The notes beneath the pieces are model-generated. The model saw only the letters and a list, made by a program, of their open reading frames with translations. It did not search any database and had not been told where the DNA came from. Positions 55,474-64,000 of a DNA stretch of 64,000 bases are shown here, one piece after another; position 1 is the stretch's first letter, and each line of letters begins with the position of its first letter. Source of the DNA: Silene latifolia (taxonomy: Eukaryota; Streptophyta; Magnoliopsida; Caryophyllales; Caryophyllaceae); contig NC_133536.1 of the NCBI RefSeq assembly GCF_048544455.1, positions 170,582,325 through 170,646,324 of the forward strand. The letters are read 5' to 3'. The position numbers and the translations under genes are program-made.

Positions 55474-55953
55474 TCCGGTTTTACGGGGGAGTTTTCTCGG
55501 GTTTTGTTAATTACGCGATTAAGGTATTTAAACACTTTCGTCCTTGTTCTAAATCACTTTTCACAAAACCTAAAACCTGTTTAAGAGAGAAAGCAACTAG
55601 TCTTCTTCCTAATCGCGTTCTTGACAATTCCCGGAGTTCAGACGGTCAGTTTGCATCGTAGTTCGCGTCGTTGGATTCCTTGCGTCGAGGGTAAGCTTTT
55701 AGTATAATTTATAGTATGTTTTGATAAGATTGATGAAACCCTAATTTGGGAATTGGGGGTTTTTATGAGTAGTAATTGAATGGTAGTCTTTATGTGTTAT
55801 GTATGATAGAAGGAGAATTCGTAGAGGAGCCGTTTTGATACAGCTGTAGATACCGTCTGCGTATTGTGCTTTCCAGGTAGGATTTCCTACTCAGTATTAG
55901 TCCCATAATGGGATATTGGTGATGTGCTGTAATTAGTGTTTAATGTGATAATT

Positions 55954-55990
55954 GTGATTGTGATTGTGATTGTGATTGTGATTGTGATTG
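55954..55990. repeat. GTGATT microsatellite (six units)
   Basis: The same site in the 3' LTR (near 62,917-62,946) has five units. That single unit is the main length difference between the LTRs. Confidence 0.85.
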
Positions 55991-56641
55991 GTTTCTATGG
56001 CTCTCGAGATGCGTTCTCGGCTGAGTGGGGTCACTTGCGGGAGTGATCTCACGCCCTAGTTTCGCCCTTCGTGGAACCCGCCACGAAAGGGGATGTGCAC
56101 ATTAATGGACAGGGTTATCGCTCGTACGATGAGCGGGGCTTAGGTGGGAACGGCTGCGGTCCCCCACTGGCAGGGCTGGTCCAGTGGACAGTCAGTATTG
56201 AGATGATGGGAGATGGTGGTGTGTGTGTGTGTGACAGTTCAGCTGTATGATTGCCTTATTATTGTTGTCTTTATTGATTGTGTGATTAGTACTGACCCCG
56301 TTGTTGTTTTGTAAAACCTGCGGTGATCCATTCGGGGATGGTGAGCAGATATTGAACAGGTATAGAGATGAGTACGGGGATAGCTGGGATGGCCACGACA
56401 TGACGATAGAGTCTTCCGCTGTAGTTTAGCATTTATTTACATTTCAGTTGAGAACAGATAGTTTGGAATAATGTATTGCACTTTGGTTGGTTTTGAGGAT
56501 TGTATTTATCATTAAACTATTTATAATAAATGTTGTTTCCGTTTTGTCTATTTGATTATCATACCTCGGGCGACCGAGATGGTGATGTCCTCATACCTGA
56601 GTGGTCCTGGTAAGGCACTTGGAGTATGGGGGTGTTACAAA

Positions 56642-56653
56642 TGGTATCAGAGC
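56642..56653 (+). promoter_or_regulatory. Primer binding site (tRNA-iMet) of the chromovirus
   Basis: TGGTATCAGAGC, two bases after the LTR end, is the standard initiator-methionine tRNA complement. Confidence 0.92.
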
Positions 56654-57450
56654 CAGGTACCTGAAACCTGTAACCAATGAACTTAATGAACATAGGGAGT
56701 CAATTAAAATGAACCCGGGGTAGAAGTTGTAGGAGCTAGTGCAAAGGCTTGGGAGACGTCCTAAAGTCGCAAGGGGTCGCCCTACAACTTTGAACCGGTC
56801 ACATGGGAAAGTGTTTGTCGAGTCATCTGTGTGTTTGACTAACTTGTGCAACAAAGTGATGAAGTGTGTTGATTGTTTGGAGTTGAAATAGGAAGTTGAG
56901 CATGTGAAAGAAAATGATACGTGGAACATGTTAATGAGATGATAACATGTTGAATGATTTACAATGTGGCTTTAATAGCATTGATGAATTGATCCTGTTG
57001 ATAGCAGAATAGACACTAGCGTATTTATTATGATATCATGTGATTTTATAAAGTTTAGCATGTTATTGTATGACGTAATATGCGGGTAACTCTTACGTAT
57101 TAGTGATACTTGATCGAGTGAGACTGACTCGATCGGGTAGGTTTTTGGCGATTTTGAGTCCAGAATCGCGTTTTGGGGCACTCGATCGAGTAACTAGGGG
57201 TACTCGATCGAGTAGGGGGTCACTCGATCGAGTAGCCTAGATACTCGATCGAGTGGGTTAGAGATCAGGAGGTCTGTTTGGTTCTGGAGTTTGGGTACTC
57301 GATCGAGTACATGGGGGCACTCGATCGAGTAGGACGTTACTCGATCGAGTGGGTTTGGATACTCGATCGAGTAGGTTCTGGCAACGCGTTTTCGTGTTTT
57401 GAGGTTTAGTACGTGTGTTTATGTTTACCCTTTCTTATATAGCTTCAAAG
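56654..57450 (+). other. Chromovirus leader with second palindrome array
   Basis: About 800 bp with no gene. It holds ten CTCGATCGAG-type motifs at 57,107-57,373. Confidence 0.7.
57107..57373. repeat. CTCGATCGAG palindrome array in the chromovirus leader
   Basis: Motifs start at 57,107 and 57,126 (degenerate), then 57,179, 57,201, 57,221, 57,242, then 57,296, 57,318, 57,338, 57,360. Steps inside groups are 19-22 bp and steps between groups are 53 and 54 bp. The 2+4 pattern repeats that of the LTR array, with one more group of four. Confidence 0.95.
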
Positions 57451-58364
57451 ATGCCGCCCAAGAGAAATGCTTTGTATGCGAGAGCTGAGCTTATGACTAC
57501 GGACGACATCGTCAAGATGTTAGAGCACCAGGATGCTCTTACCGAGACCCTGAAGAGAGTGAATGAGGACAAGGATAAGAGTAAGGAGAAGGAGGTTGAC
57601 CATGCTAAAGTCAGCCTCTATATTGCGAGGTTTAACCCGAAGGAGTACAGGGGAGTTGAGGAGCCTAACCTTCTTGATAGTTGGCTGAGGGAGATGGAGA
57701 ACATACTAGATTTAGTTCGCTGTCCTGATGAGATGAGAGTGGATCAGCCGCATTCTATCCGAGGGAGGCAGGTGGCAAGTGGTGGGATTCAAGTGAAGTG
57801 AGTGCCAAGGAGATATATACCAACCAGGGATTACCTGCTATACCTTGGGAGAAGTTTCGTAGGGTCATGTGAGGAAGGAGTTCGTACTTAACATGTGAAT
57901 AGTAAGTTGAGAGAGGAGTTCGACAAGTTTAAGATGACTACCGAGATGTCTGGGTTTGAGTACTACAGCGAGTTCAATGAGAAATCTAGATATCTTTGAG
58001 GATATGGGTTTGAGTGAGGAGAATCTGGCTTTGAGGTTTGAGAGAGGGCTAACCACGAAAATTATGGATAAGTTACCCGTGGGAGTCCTTACGGATGTGA
58101 AGGAAGCGTATGAGAGGGCTGGGAGAGCTGAGAGACTAGTAGAGATGGCTCAGGAGAGGTCAGGTGGAGAGAAGAGGAAGTCTGAGAGCGAGGGTGGTGG
58201 CCAATCTAATTTCAAGAAAGGCAACCACAATCAATCTAAGGGGTTTTCTTAAGGTCCGGTTTAGTCTTTGGGGCTTCCTTTGGGAGAGGCCGTGGGAGTG
58301 TGAGTAATAGTTGGGGAGTGACTGCTTTGGTTGTGGTGGCGTAGGCCACAAGAGACATGAGTGC
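57451..58364 (+). pseudogene. Chromovirus gag, broken
   Basis: The start M-P-P-K-R-N-A-L-Y-A and capsid text (F-N-P-K-E-Y-R-G, W-L-R-E-M-E-N-I) read openly to about 57,745. A frameshift then leads to a stop at 57,801. The match resumes around 57,990 (L-A-L-R-F-E-R-G-L, E-A-Y-E-R-A-G-R-A-E) to a stop at 58,252. A CCHC knuckle C-F-G-C-G-G-V-G-H-K-R-H-E-C lies at 58,323-58,364 in yet another frame. At least three disruptions are visible. Confidence 0.82.
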
Positions 58365-59198
58365 ACGAGTGCACCGGATCTTTCCGAGACCTGCGCAGAG
58401 CTTCGCGAGCAACAGACCGGCGGGATCATGGCCAAACCGGGGAGGTCAGAGCTACCAGAGTGGAGGCAACCGCAACGGCGGTAATTCTTATCAGAAGACA
58501 CCGATGAACAACAACAACAACAATCAAGGGTCGGGTGCTAAGCCGACCGCATCAGCCAGCACTGTCCAGGGAGGTGGGCAGAAGACCAGTGGCAAGTTAT
58601 TCATGATGGAGAAGAAAGCAGCTGAGGAAGATGCGCATGTTATCACCGGTACATTTCTTGTTAATGGTGTTCCTACCTTTGTTTTGTTTGATTCGGGGCT
58701 TCTCGGTCGTTTGTGTCTTGAGTCATGTAAAAACAGTTGGGTTTGAGAGTATATGAGTCTGTTAGGGAGCAAGTTTTCATACCTTCGGGAGAGTCTGTAT
58801 CGTGTGGGAGGTTGTTTAGAGATGTATCTTTGATAGTTGGGCAAGTCGATTTCCCTGTAGACTTGCTAGAGTTTCCTTTTAATGGTTTTGAGATGATAGT
58901 TGGGATGGATTGGTTAGGAAAGTATAAGGCTAAGATAGATTGTCATCAAAAGAAAGTGTCCCTAAGAGGTCCTAAGGGTGTTAGTGTGTCTTACCGTGGG
59001 TTTCTAGTCAAACCCAAAGTTAAGTTGATAGCAGCTGTTACCTTGAAGTCGTATCTGAGGAAGGGATGTCCTCTGATTTTGTGCCACGTGAGAGATGACC
59101 GGATAGAGAGCCCTAGATTGACGAGATACCAGTGGTGGGAGAGTTTGCCGATGTTTTTCCGGAGGAGATTCCGGGGTTGCCACCGAAGAGGGAGATAG
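58365..59198 (+). pseudogene. Chromovirus protease region, broken
   Basis: After a Gly/Asn-rich spacer the protease appears as G-T-F-L-V-N-G-V-P-T-F-V-L-F-D-S-G, but the residues after D-S-G are altered. A stop at 58,746 ends the frame. The second half of the domain follows in an overlapping frame from about 58,740, with I-V-G-M-D-W-L and K-V-S-L-R-G-P. It runs to a stop at 59,198. Confidence 0.8.
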
Positions 59199-59905
59199 AT
59201 TTCACCGTTGAGTTGAAGCCCGGGACGGGGCCAATCTCTAAGGCACCGTACCGTATGGGTCCTAAGGAGATGGAGGAGCTCGGGAGCGCTTGGATGATTT
59301 GATAGAGAAGGGATACATTAGACCAAGTGTATCGCCTTGGGAGCACCGTTCTTTTCGTGAAGAAGAAGGATGGGAGTTTGAGGTCAGTGCATAGATTACC
59401 GGAGCCGAACCGTGTGACGATAAAGAACAAGTATCCTTTGCCAAGGATAGATGATCTGTTTGATCAGTTAAGCGGTGCAACAGTCTTTTCTAAGATTGAT
59501 TTGAGGTCGGGGTACCATCAGGTGAAGATTAGAGAGGTGGACATACCGAAGACAGCTTTCACGTCAAGGTATGGCCATTATGAGTATGTGGTGATGCCGT
59601 TTGGGTTGTCTAATGCGCCGGCGGTGTTTATGGATTTGATGAATAGGATCTTGAGACGTTCTTGGACCGATTCGTGGTGGTGTTTATCGATGACATCTTA
59701 GTCTACTCTAAGACTAAGGAGGAGCATGAGGAGCATCTTAGGATCGTGTTGCGGACTACGAGGGATCATGAGTTGTATGCTAAGCTGTCCAAGTGTGAGT
59801 TCTGTTAGAGAAAGTTGCTTTTCTCGGGGCATGTAATCTCTAAAGATGGGGTAGTCAGGGATCCGGCGAAGATTGAGGCGGTGACAAAGTGGGAAGCACC
59901 GAAGA
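59199..59905 (+). pseudogene. Chromovirus reverse transcriptase, broken
   Basis: The RT text is split over several frames. One segment (59,327-59,701) carries [18 protein letters not shown] and M-P-F-G-L-S-N-A-P. The catalytic box is in another frame at about 59,675-59,700 as [11 protein letters not shown]. Downstream there is an in-frame stop (TAG near 59,806) within the K-C-E-F-C segment. Confidence 0.85.
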
Positions 59906-61267
59906 ATGTTCTTTGAGGTGAGAAGTTTCTTGGGTTTAGCTGGATACTACACACGGTTCGTGAAAGATTTCTCCAAGATAGCTAGACCGATGACAGCGTT
60001 GATGAGGAAAGAGAACAGGTTCCGTTGGGATGAGAGTTGTGAGACGGCGTTCCAGACATTAAAGGAGCGTTTGACCACAGCTCCTGTCCTCGCATTACCT
60101 GTAGGGAGCGAGAATTTCGAGGTTTATACAGATGCCTCGAAGAATGGGTTGGGGTGTGTGTTGATGCAGAATGGTAAAGTGATTGCCTATGCTTCTAGGC
60201 AGTTGAAGCCTTATGAGGAGAATTACCCTACCCATGATCTGAAGTTGGGTGCAGTGGTGTTTGCTCTCAAGATTTGGAGGCATTACCTTTATGGAGCAAT
60301 CTTTAAGGTGTTTTCTGATCACAAGAGCCTCAAGTACATCTTCACGCAGAAGGAGTTGAACATGAGACAGAGGAGGTGGATGGAGTTGATTGGCGATTAT
60401 GACATGGAAATCATCTACCATGAAGGGAAGGCCAATGTTGTAGCTGATGCTTTGAGTAGGAAGAGTGTACATTCCTTGTGTACAGCTCTATCTTTGATGA
60501 GGCTGAGGGATGAGGTAGCGAGCTTTGGGATACATATGATGCAGAAAGAAGATGCCATGGGTGATATGACAGTACATATGGAGTTTTATGATGGTATTCG
60601 GGATAAACAGGCTTTGGATCCTAAGATAGTGGAGTGGAGAGCTGGAGTAGAGAAAGGGACAGTGTCCCGGTTTTCCATTCATACAGATGGTAGTTTGAGG
60701 TTTGATGGTAGGTGGTGTGTTCCTAATGACGAGGAGTTGAAAAAGACAATCATGACAGAAGCGCATTGCATACCATATTCGGTTCATCCGGGAGGAGACA
60801 AGCTTTACAAAGATTTGAAGAAAACGTTTTGGTGGCCTGGGATGAAGAAAGAGACAGCTGAGTTCGTGTCCCGTTGTTTGACATGCCAAAGAGTCAAAGG
60901 GGAACAAAGAAGACCACAAGGTAAGATTCAATCTTTAGAGGTGCCTGAGTGGAAGTGGGAATCCATTTCCATGGATTTCATTGTGGGTTTGCCTAAGAGC
61001 CAACAAGGTAACAATATGATTTGGGTGATAGTGGATCGTCTGACCAAGTCAGCTCACTTTGTTCCAATGAAAGATACCTGGACTAAGGCACAACTGGCTA
61101 TGGCCTATCGAAAGAACGTGCTGAAGTTACATGGAGTCCCTAAGGACATAGTGTCTGACAGAGATGCGAGGTTTATATCGAGGTTTTGGAAGGAGTTGCA
61201 GGAATCGTTGGGAACAGCTTTGAAGATGAGTACAAAGATTTCATCCTGCGACAGATGGGCAGACTGA
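59906..61267 (+). pseudogene. Chromovirus RNase H and integrase, N-terminal and core (long open piece)
   Basis: An open frame of 453 codons. It contains the RT thumb (F-L-G-L-A-G-Y-Y), RNase H with [10 protein letters not shown] and D-H-K-S-L-K-Y-I, the integrase zinc region ([16 protein letters not shown]) and the first two acidic core residues ([17 protein letters not shown]). It loses frame near 61,235, before the third acidic residue. Confidence 0.87.
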
Positions 61268-61871
61268 GAGAACAATCAAGACCCTTGAGGATATGTTGCG
61301 AGCTTGTGTGATGGATTTTGGTGGTAGCTGGGAACAGAGGTTGGACTTGATAGAATTTTCTTACAATAACAGCTATCACACTAGTATTGGTATGGCACCG
61401 TTTGAGGCTTTGTATGGGCGAAGATGTAGGAGTCCAATCTGTTGGGACGATAGTCTTTGAGGCAAAGGGTTTTAGGACCAGAGATGGTGCATGAGATGGT
61501 GGAACAGTTAAGATGATCGGGAACGGATGAGAGCAGCCCAGGATCGACAAAAGAGTTATGCAGATCTACATCGTCGGGACATAGAGTTTCAGGTTGGGGA
61601 CAAGGTTCTTCTGAAAGTGTCTCCAATGCGTGGAGTTATGAGGTTTGGGAAGAAAGGCAAGTTAAGTCAGAAGTTTATAGGGCCTTATGAGATCTTAGAG
61701 CGAGTTGGGGAAGTTGCTTATCGTCTGGCTTTACCAGCTGCGTTAGAGAGAGTGCATAATGTGTTTCATGTATCGCAGCTGCGGAAGTATGTGAGCGACC
61801 CGTCACATGTGTTGGAGGCAGAGAGCTTAGAGCTGGATGAGTCTTTATCATATCTTGAGGTGCCTAAGTAG
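61268..61871 (+). pseudogene. Chromovirus integrase C-terminal part, broken
   Basis: The integrase core tail (Y-G-R-R-C-R-S-P near 61,415) is out of frame with the previous piece. A further shift follows near 61,455. From 61,527 a frame carries the integrase C-terminal domain: K-S-Y-A-D-L-H-R-R, G-D-K-V-L-L-K-V-S-P, F-I-G-P-Y-E-I-L-E-R and H-N-V-F-H-V-S-Q-L-R-K. The frame ends in TAG at 61,869-61,871, just before the chromodomain. Confidence 0.85.
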
Positions 61872-62036
61872 ATCCTAGACCGAAAGGTTAGAAAGACCAG
61901 GAGTGGTGAGACAGTTTTGCTTAAGATCCTTTGGTCTAACCACGAGACTGAGGAAGCTACATGGGAGGCAGAGGATATCATGAAAGAGCGTTACCCTTTC
62001 CTTTTTGATCAGGTATGTATGGTTACGGGGACGTAA
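61872..62036 (+). pseudogene. Chromodomain of the chromovirus, behind a premature stop
   Basis: In the same frame directly after TAG: I-L-D-R-K-V-R-K-T-R, V-L-L-K-I-L-W-S-N-H, E-E-A-T-W-E-A-E-D and Y-P-F-L-F. This is the aromatic/acidic pattern of the chromodomain that directs chromovirus integration to marked chromatin. The natural stop is at 62,034-62,036. The nonsense codon would remove it from the integrase. Confidence 0.85.
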
Positions 62037-62246
62037 CCTTGTTTCTTTTAGGGGGGTAGGAGATGATCGCGAGCAGTTTCTAAGAGTTTTATACACCTTT
62101 TTGTATGTTGCGTCGGTAGGTTGTCGGGATAAGTGGGGTAAGTGGCGTGGTTTATGTTGAGTTTTGTTTTGGTTGTTGAGTCGGGAATGTTTTGGAGTAC
62201 CTTTGTTTTAGTAGTGGTTTGAACTTCGGGGACGAAGTTCCTTTTA

Positions 62247-62258
62247 AGGAGGGAAGAC
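62247..62258 (+). promoter_or_regulatory. Polypurine tract of the chromovirus
   Basis: AAGGAGGGAAGAC lies directly before the TGTAATACT start of the 3' LTR. Confidence 0.85.
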
Positions 62259-63596
62259 TGTAATACTCCGTATTTATATGTCTTGGGGGTACTCTATCGA
62301 GTAGCCCTTACTCTGTCGAGTAAGGGCAAGTTGCGGAATAAAACAGTTTCTGACCTGTTGGGTACTCGATCGAGTAGCTGGGGCACTCGATCGAGTAGGG
62401 GGGTACTCGATCGAGTACCTTAGGTACTCGATCGAGTGTCCGGTTTTACGGGGGAGTTTTCTCGGGTTTTGTTAATTACGCGATTAAGGTATTTAAACAC
62501 TTTCGTCCTTGTTCTAAATCACTTTTCACAAAACCTAAAACCTGTTTAAGAGAGAAAGCAACTAGTCTTCTTCCTAATCGCGTTCTTGACAATTCCCGGA
62601 GTTCAGACGGTCAGTTTGCATCGTAGTTCGCGTCGTTGGATTCCTTGCGTCGAGGGTAAGCTTTTAGTATAATTTAGTATGTTTTGATAAGATTGATGAA
62701 ACCCTAATTTGGGAATTGGGGGTTTTTATGAGTAGTAATTGAATGGTAGTCTTTATGTGTTATGTATGATAGGAGGAGAATTCGTAGAGGAGCCGTTTTG
62801 ATACAGCTGTAGATACCGTCTGCGTATTGTGCTTTCCAGGTAGGATTTCCTACTCAGTATTAGTCCCATAATGGGATATTGGTGATGTGCTGTAATTAGT
62901 GATTAATGTGATAATTGTGATTGTGATTGTGATTGTGATTGTGATTGGTTTCTATGGCTCTCGAGATGCGTTCTCGGCTGAGTGGGGTCACTTGCGGGAG
63001 TGATCTCACGCCCTAGTTTCGCCCTTCGTGGAACCCGCCACGAAAGGGGATGTGCACATTAATGGACAGGGTTATCGCTCGTACGATGAGCGGGGCTTAG
63101 GTGGGAACGGCTGCGGTCCCCCACTGGCAGGGCTGGTCCAGTGGACAGTCAGTATTGAGATGATGGGAGATGGTGGTGTGTGTGTGTGTGACAGTTCAGC
63201 TGTATGATTGCCTTATTATTGTTGTCTTTATTGATTGTGTGATTAGTACTGACCCCGTTGTTGTTTTGTAAAACCTGCGGTGATCCATTCGGGGATGGTG
63301 AGCAGATATTGAACAGGTATAGAGATGAGTACGGGGATAGCTGGGATGGCCACGACATGACGATAGAGTCTTCCGCTGTAGTTTAGCATTTATTTACATT
63401 TCAGTTGAGAACAGATAGTTTGGAATAATGTATTGCACTTTGGTTGGTTTTGAGGATTGTATTTATCATTAAACTATTTATAATAAATGTTGTTTCCGTT
63501 TTGTCTATTTGATTATCATACCTCGGGCGACCGAGATGGTGATGTCCTCATACCTGAGTGGTCCTGGTAAGGCACTTGGAGTATGGGGGTGTTACA
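62259..63596 (+). repeat. 3' LTR of the chromovirus
   Basis: 1,338 bp. By eye it differs from the 5' LTR by three substitutions, a 2-bp indel near 62,667 and one GTGATT unit. It includes its own palindrome array (62,290-62,438). Confidence 0.95.
62290..62438. repeat. CTCGATCGAG palindrome array in the chromovirus 3' LTR
   Basis: Same positions relative to the LTR start as in the 5' copy, with the first strong motif at 62,363. No differences between the two arrays are visible. Confidence 0.95.
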
Positions 63597-64000
63597 ATCT
63601 ATACTTGATATGTTGTCGATTATATGCATGCAATGTAACAAACAACGTTTTAATCCTAACATGTGAGAATTAACTAAGTCGGTGAACATGTAATTTAGCA
63701 TACAATTGAGTCGAAGTAGGAATTTAAGGTGGAATACATGTGTGAACATACAAACAAACGATAATAAAGAATACGAGAAAATACAATAATGGAAATTACA
63801 ATAATTACAATGGTTTGATGATTTACGTCGAAAATACATTTAAAACGGATAATTTGGGAAAAGAAAAGGGAAAATAAATAAACGAACAGATTATTAGGTG
63901 ATAATACGGGTAATAGTTAATTAATACGTAAACTAATAACTAGGTCAAAGCAACAACGGAAGTTCAGAGGCAGAACTCAACCCGGACCAGGCGCAGCAGA
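63597..64000 (-). repeat. Tat-related LTR, right piece, running off the window
   Basis: It starts with the second ATCTA copy (63,597-63,601) and continues the LTR interrupted at 55,293. It follows the Tat LTR passage from about 5,889 on (e.g. GAATTAACTAAGTCGG, TTTAGCATACAATTG). The window ends inside the first GC-rich module (AGGCGCAGCAGA). Confidence 0.87.

Larger units (their letters stand above)
55294..56639 (+). repeat. 5' LTR of the chromovirus
   Basis: 1,346 bp, TGTAATACT to TGTTACA. It contains the CTCGATCGAG array (55,325-55,473), a GTGATT hexanucleotide run (six units, about 55,954-55,990) and a TG run near 56,219-56,231. Confidence 0.95.
55294..63596 (+). mobile_element. Chromodomain Ty3/gypsy retrotransposon (chromovirus, Tekay/Del-like), 8.3 kb
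   Basis: Two LTRs (55,294-56,639 and 62,259-63,596), a tRNA-iMet PBS, a PPT and a perfect ATCTA duplication define a complete insertion. Order: gag, protease, RT, RNase H, integrase, chromodomain. The chromodomain and the PBS TGGTATCAGAGC point to chromoviruses, and the large LTRs and phrase GGGGACGAAGTTC before the PPT recall Tekay/Del. By eye the LTRs differ by three substitutions, one 2-bp and one 6-bp indel, yet gag-pol has many frameshifts and stops. Confidence 0.93.

Noticed and set aside
55325..57373. Regularly spaced palindromes as a CRISPR-like array
   Set aside because: Repeats are only 10-14 bp with 7-9 bp spacers, lie inside LTR retrotransposons of a plant genome, and have no cas genes nearby.
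54975..64000. Tat-related LTR pieces as part of the element at 5,562-24,897
   Set aside because: They are clearly diverged from that LTR pair and lie 30 kb away with their own context, so they belong to a separate insertion.

Overview
The window looks like nuclear DNA of a eudicot plant. It holds intron-rich genes with GT-AG junctions and plant-specific families (GRAS, an APM1-type M1 aminopeptidase, plant mobile domain), inside thick layers of LTR retrotransposons of plant lineages (Ty1/copia, Tat-type and chromovirus Ty3/gypsy). The Retand/Ogre-like Tat element and the repeat style suggest Caryophyllales, possibly Caryophyllaceae. That placement is inference and is not proved by anything in the window.

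Left block, 1-26,188: a Ty1/copia element on the + strand runs in from beyond the left edge. Its pol (1,271-4,770) is broken by one nonsense codon and one frameshift. A complete 19.3-kb Tat-lineage Ty3/gypsy element (5,562-24,897, minus strand, flanked by a perfect GTGAT duplication) landed in the copia 3' non-coding region. The copia PPT and 3' LTR resume on the far side (24,898-26,188). In its own direction the Tat element reads LTR, PBS, gag, protease, RT, RNase H, second (archaeal-type) RNase H, integrase, then two intron-containing genes on the opposite strand, then PPT and LTR. One antisense gene (8,918-11,924) encodes a plant mobile domain protein. The other (12,875-14,377) resembles another transposon-associated plant family. 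A GC-rich 2 x 30-bp palindromic module occurs three times in each LTR and once just upstream of each antisense gene.

Middle block, 26,189-51,925: a decayed minus-strand copia remnant and a GGGTC-rich repeat are followed by three host genes. These are a 1,260-residue tail-anchored coiled-coil protein (32,223-37,709, +; PICC-like), an intronless GRAS transcription factor nearest SCL23/SCR (38,450-39,682, +), and a 19-exon puromycin-sensitive-type aminopeptidase M1 (40,280-51,769, -). I could rejoin the aminopeptidase exons in one frame to 867 codons. Its introns hold two inverted-repeat elements, a tRNA-like fragment and a copia gag remnant. A probable solo LTR lies about 155 bp upstream of its start codon.

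Right block, 51,926-64,000: a repeat stack. An Athila-like LTR fragment (53,847-54,974) is cut by an LTR related to the Tat element (54,975-55,293, continuing at 63,597 to the window end). That LTR is in turn split by an 8.3-kb chromodomain Ty3/gypsy element (55,294-63,596; perfect ATCTA duplication). The chromovirus has almost identical LTRs but a heavily broken gag-pol.

Most interesting signals: (1) arrays of the palindrome CTCGATCGAG phased at about 21 bp, present in two unrelated LTR retrotransposon families; (2) the antisense gene pair of the Tat element, with LTR-like promoter modules; (3) a triplicated 273-bp coding unit, exactly 13 heptads, in the coiled-coil gene; (4) the young but coding-dead chromovirus, which implies mobilisation in trans.
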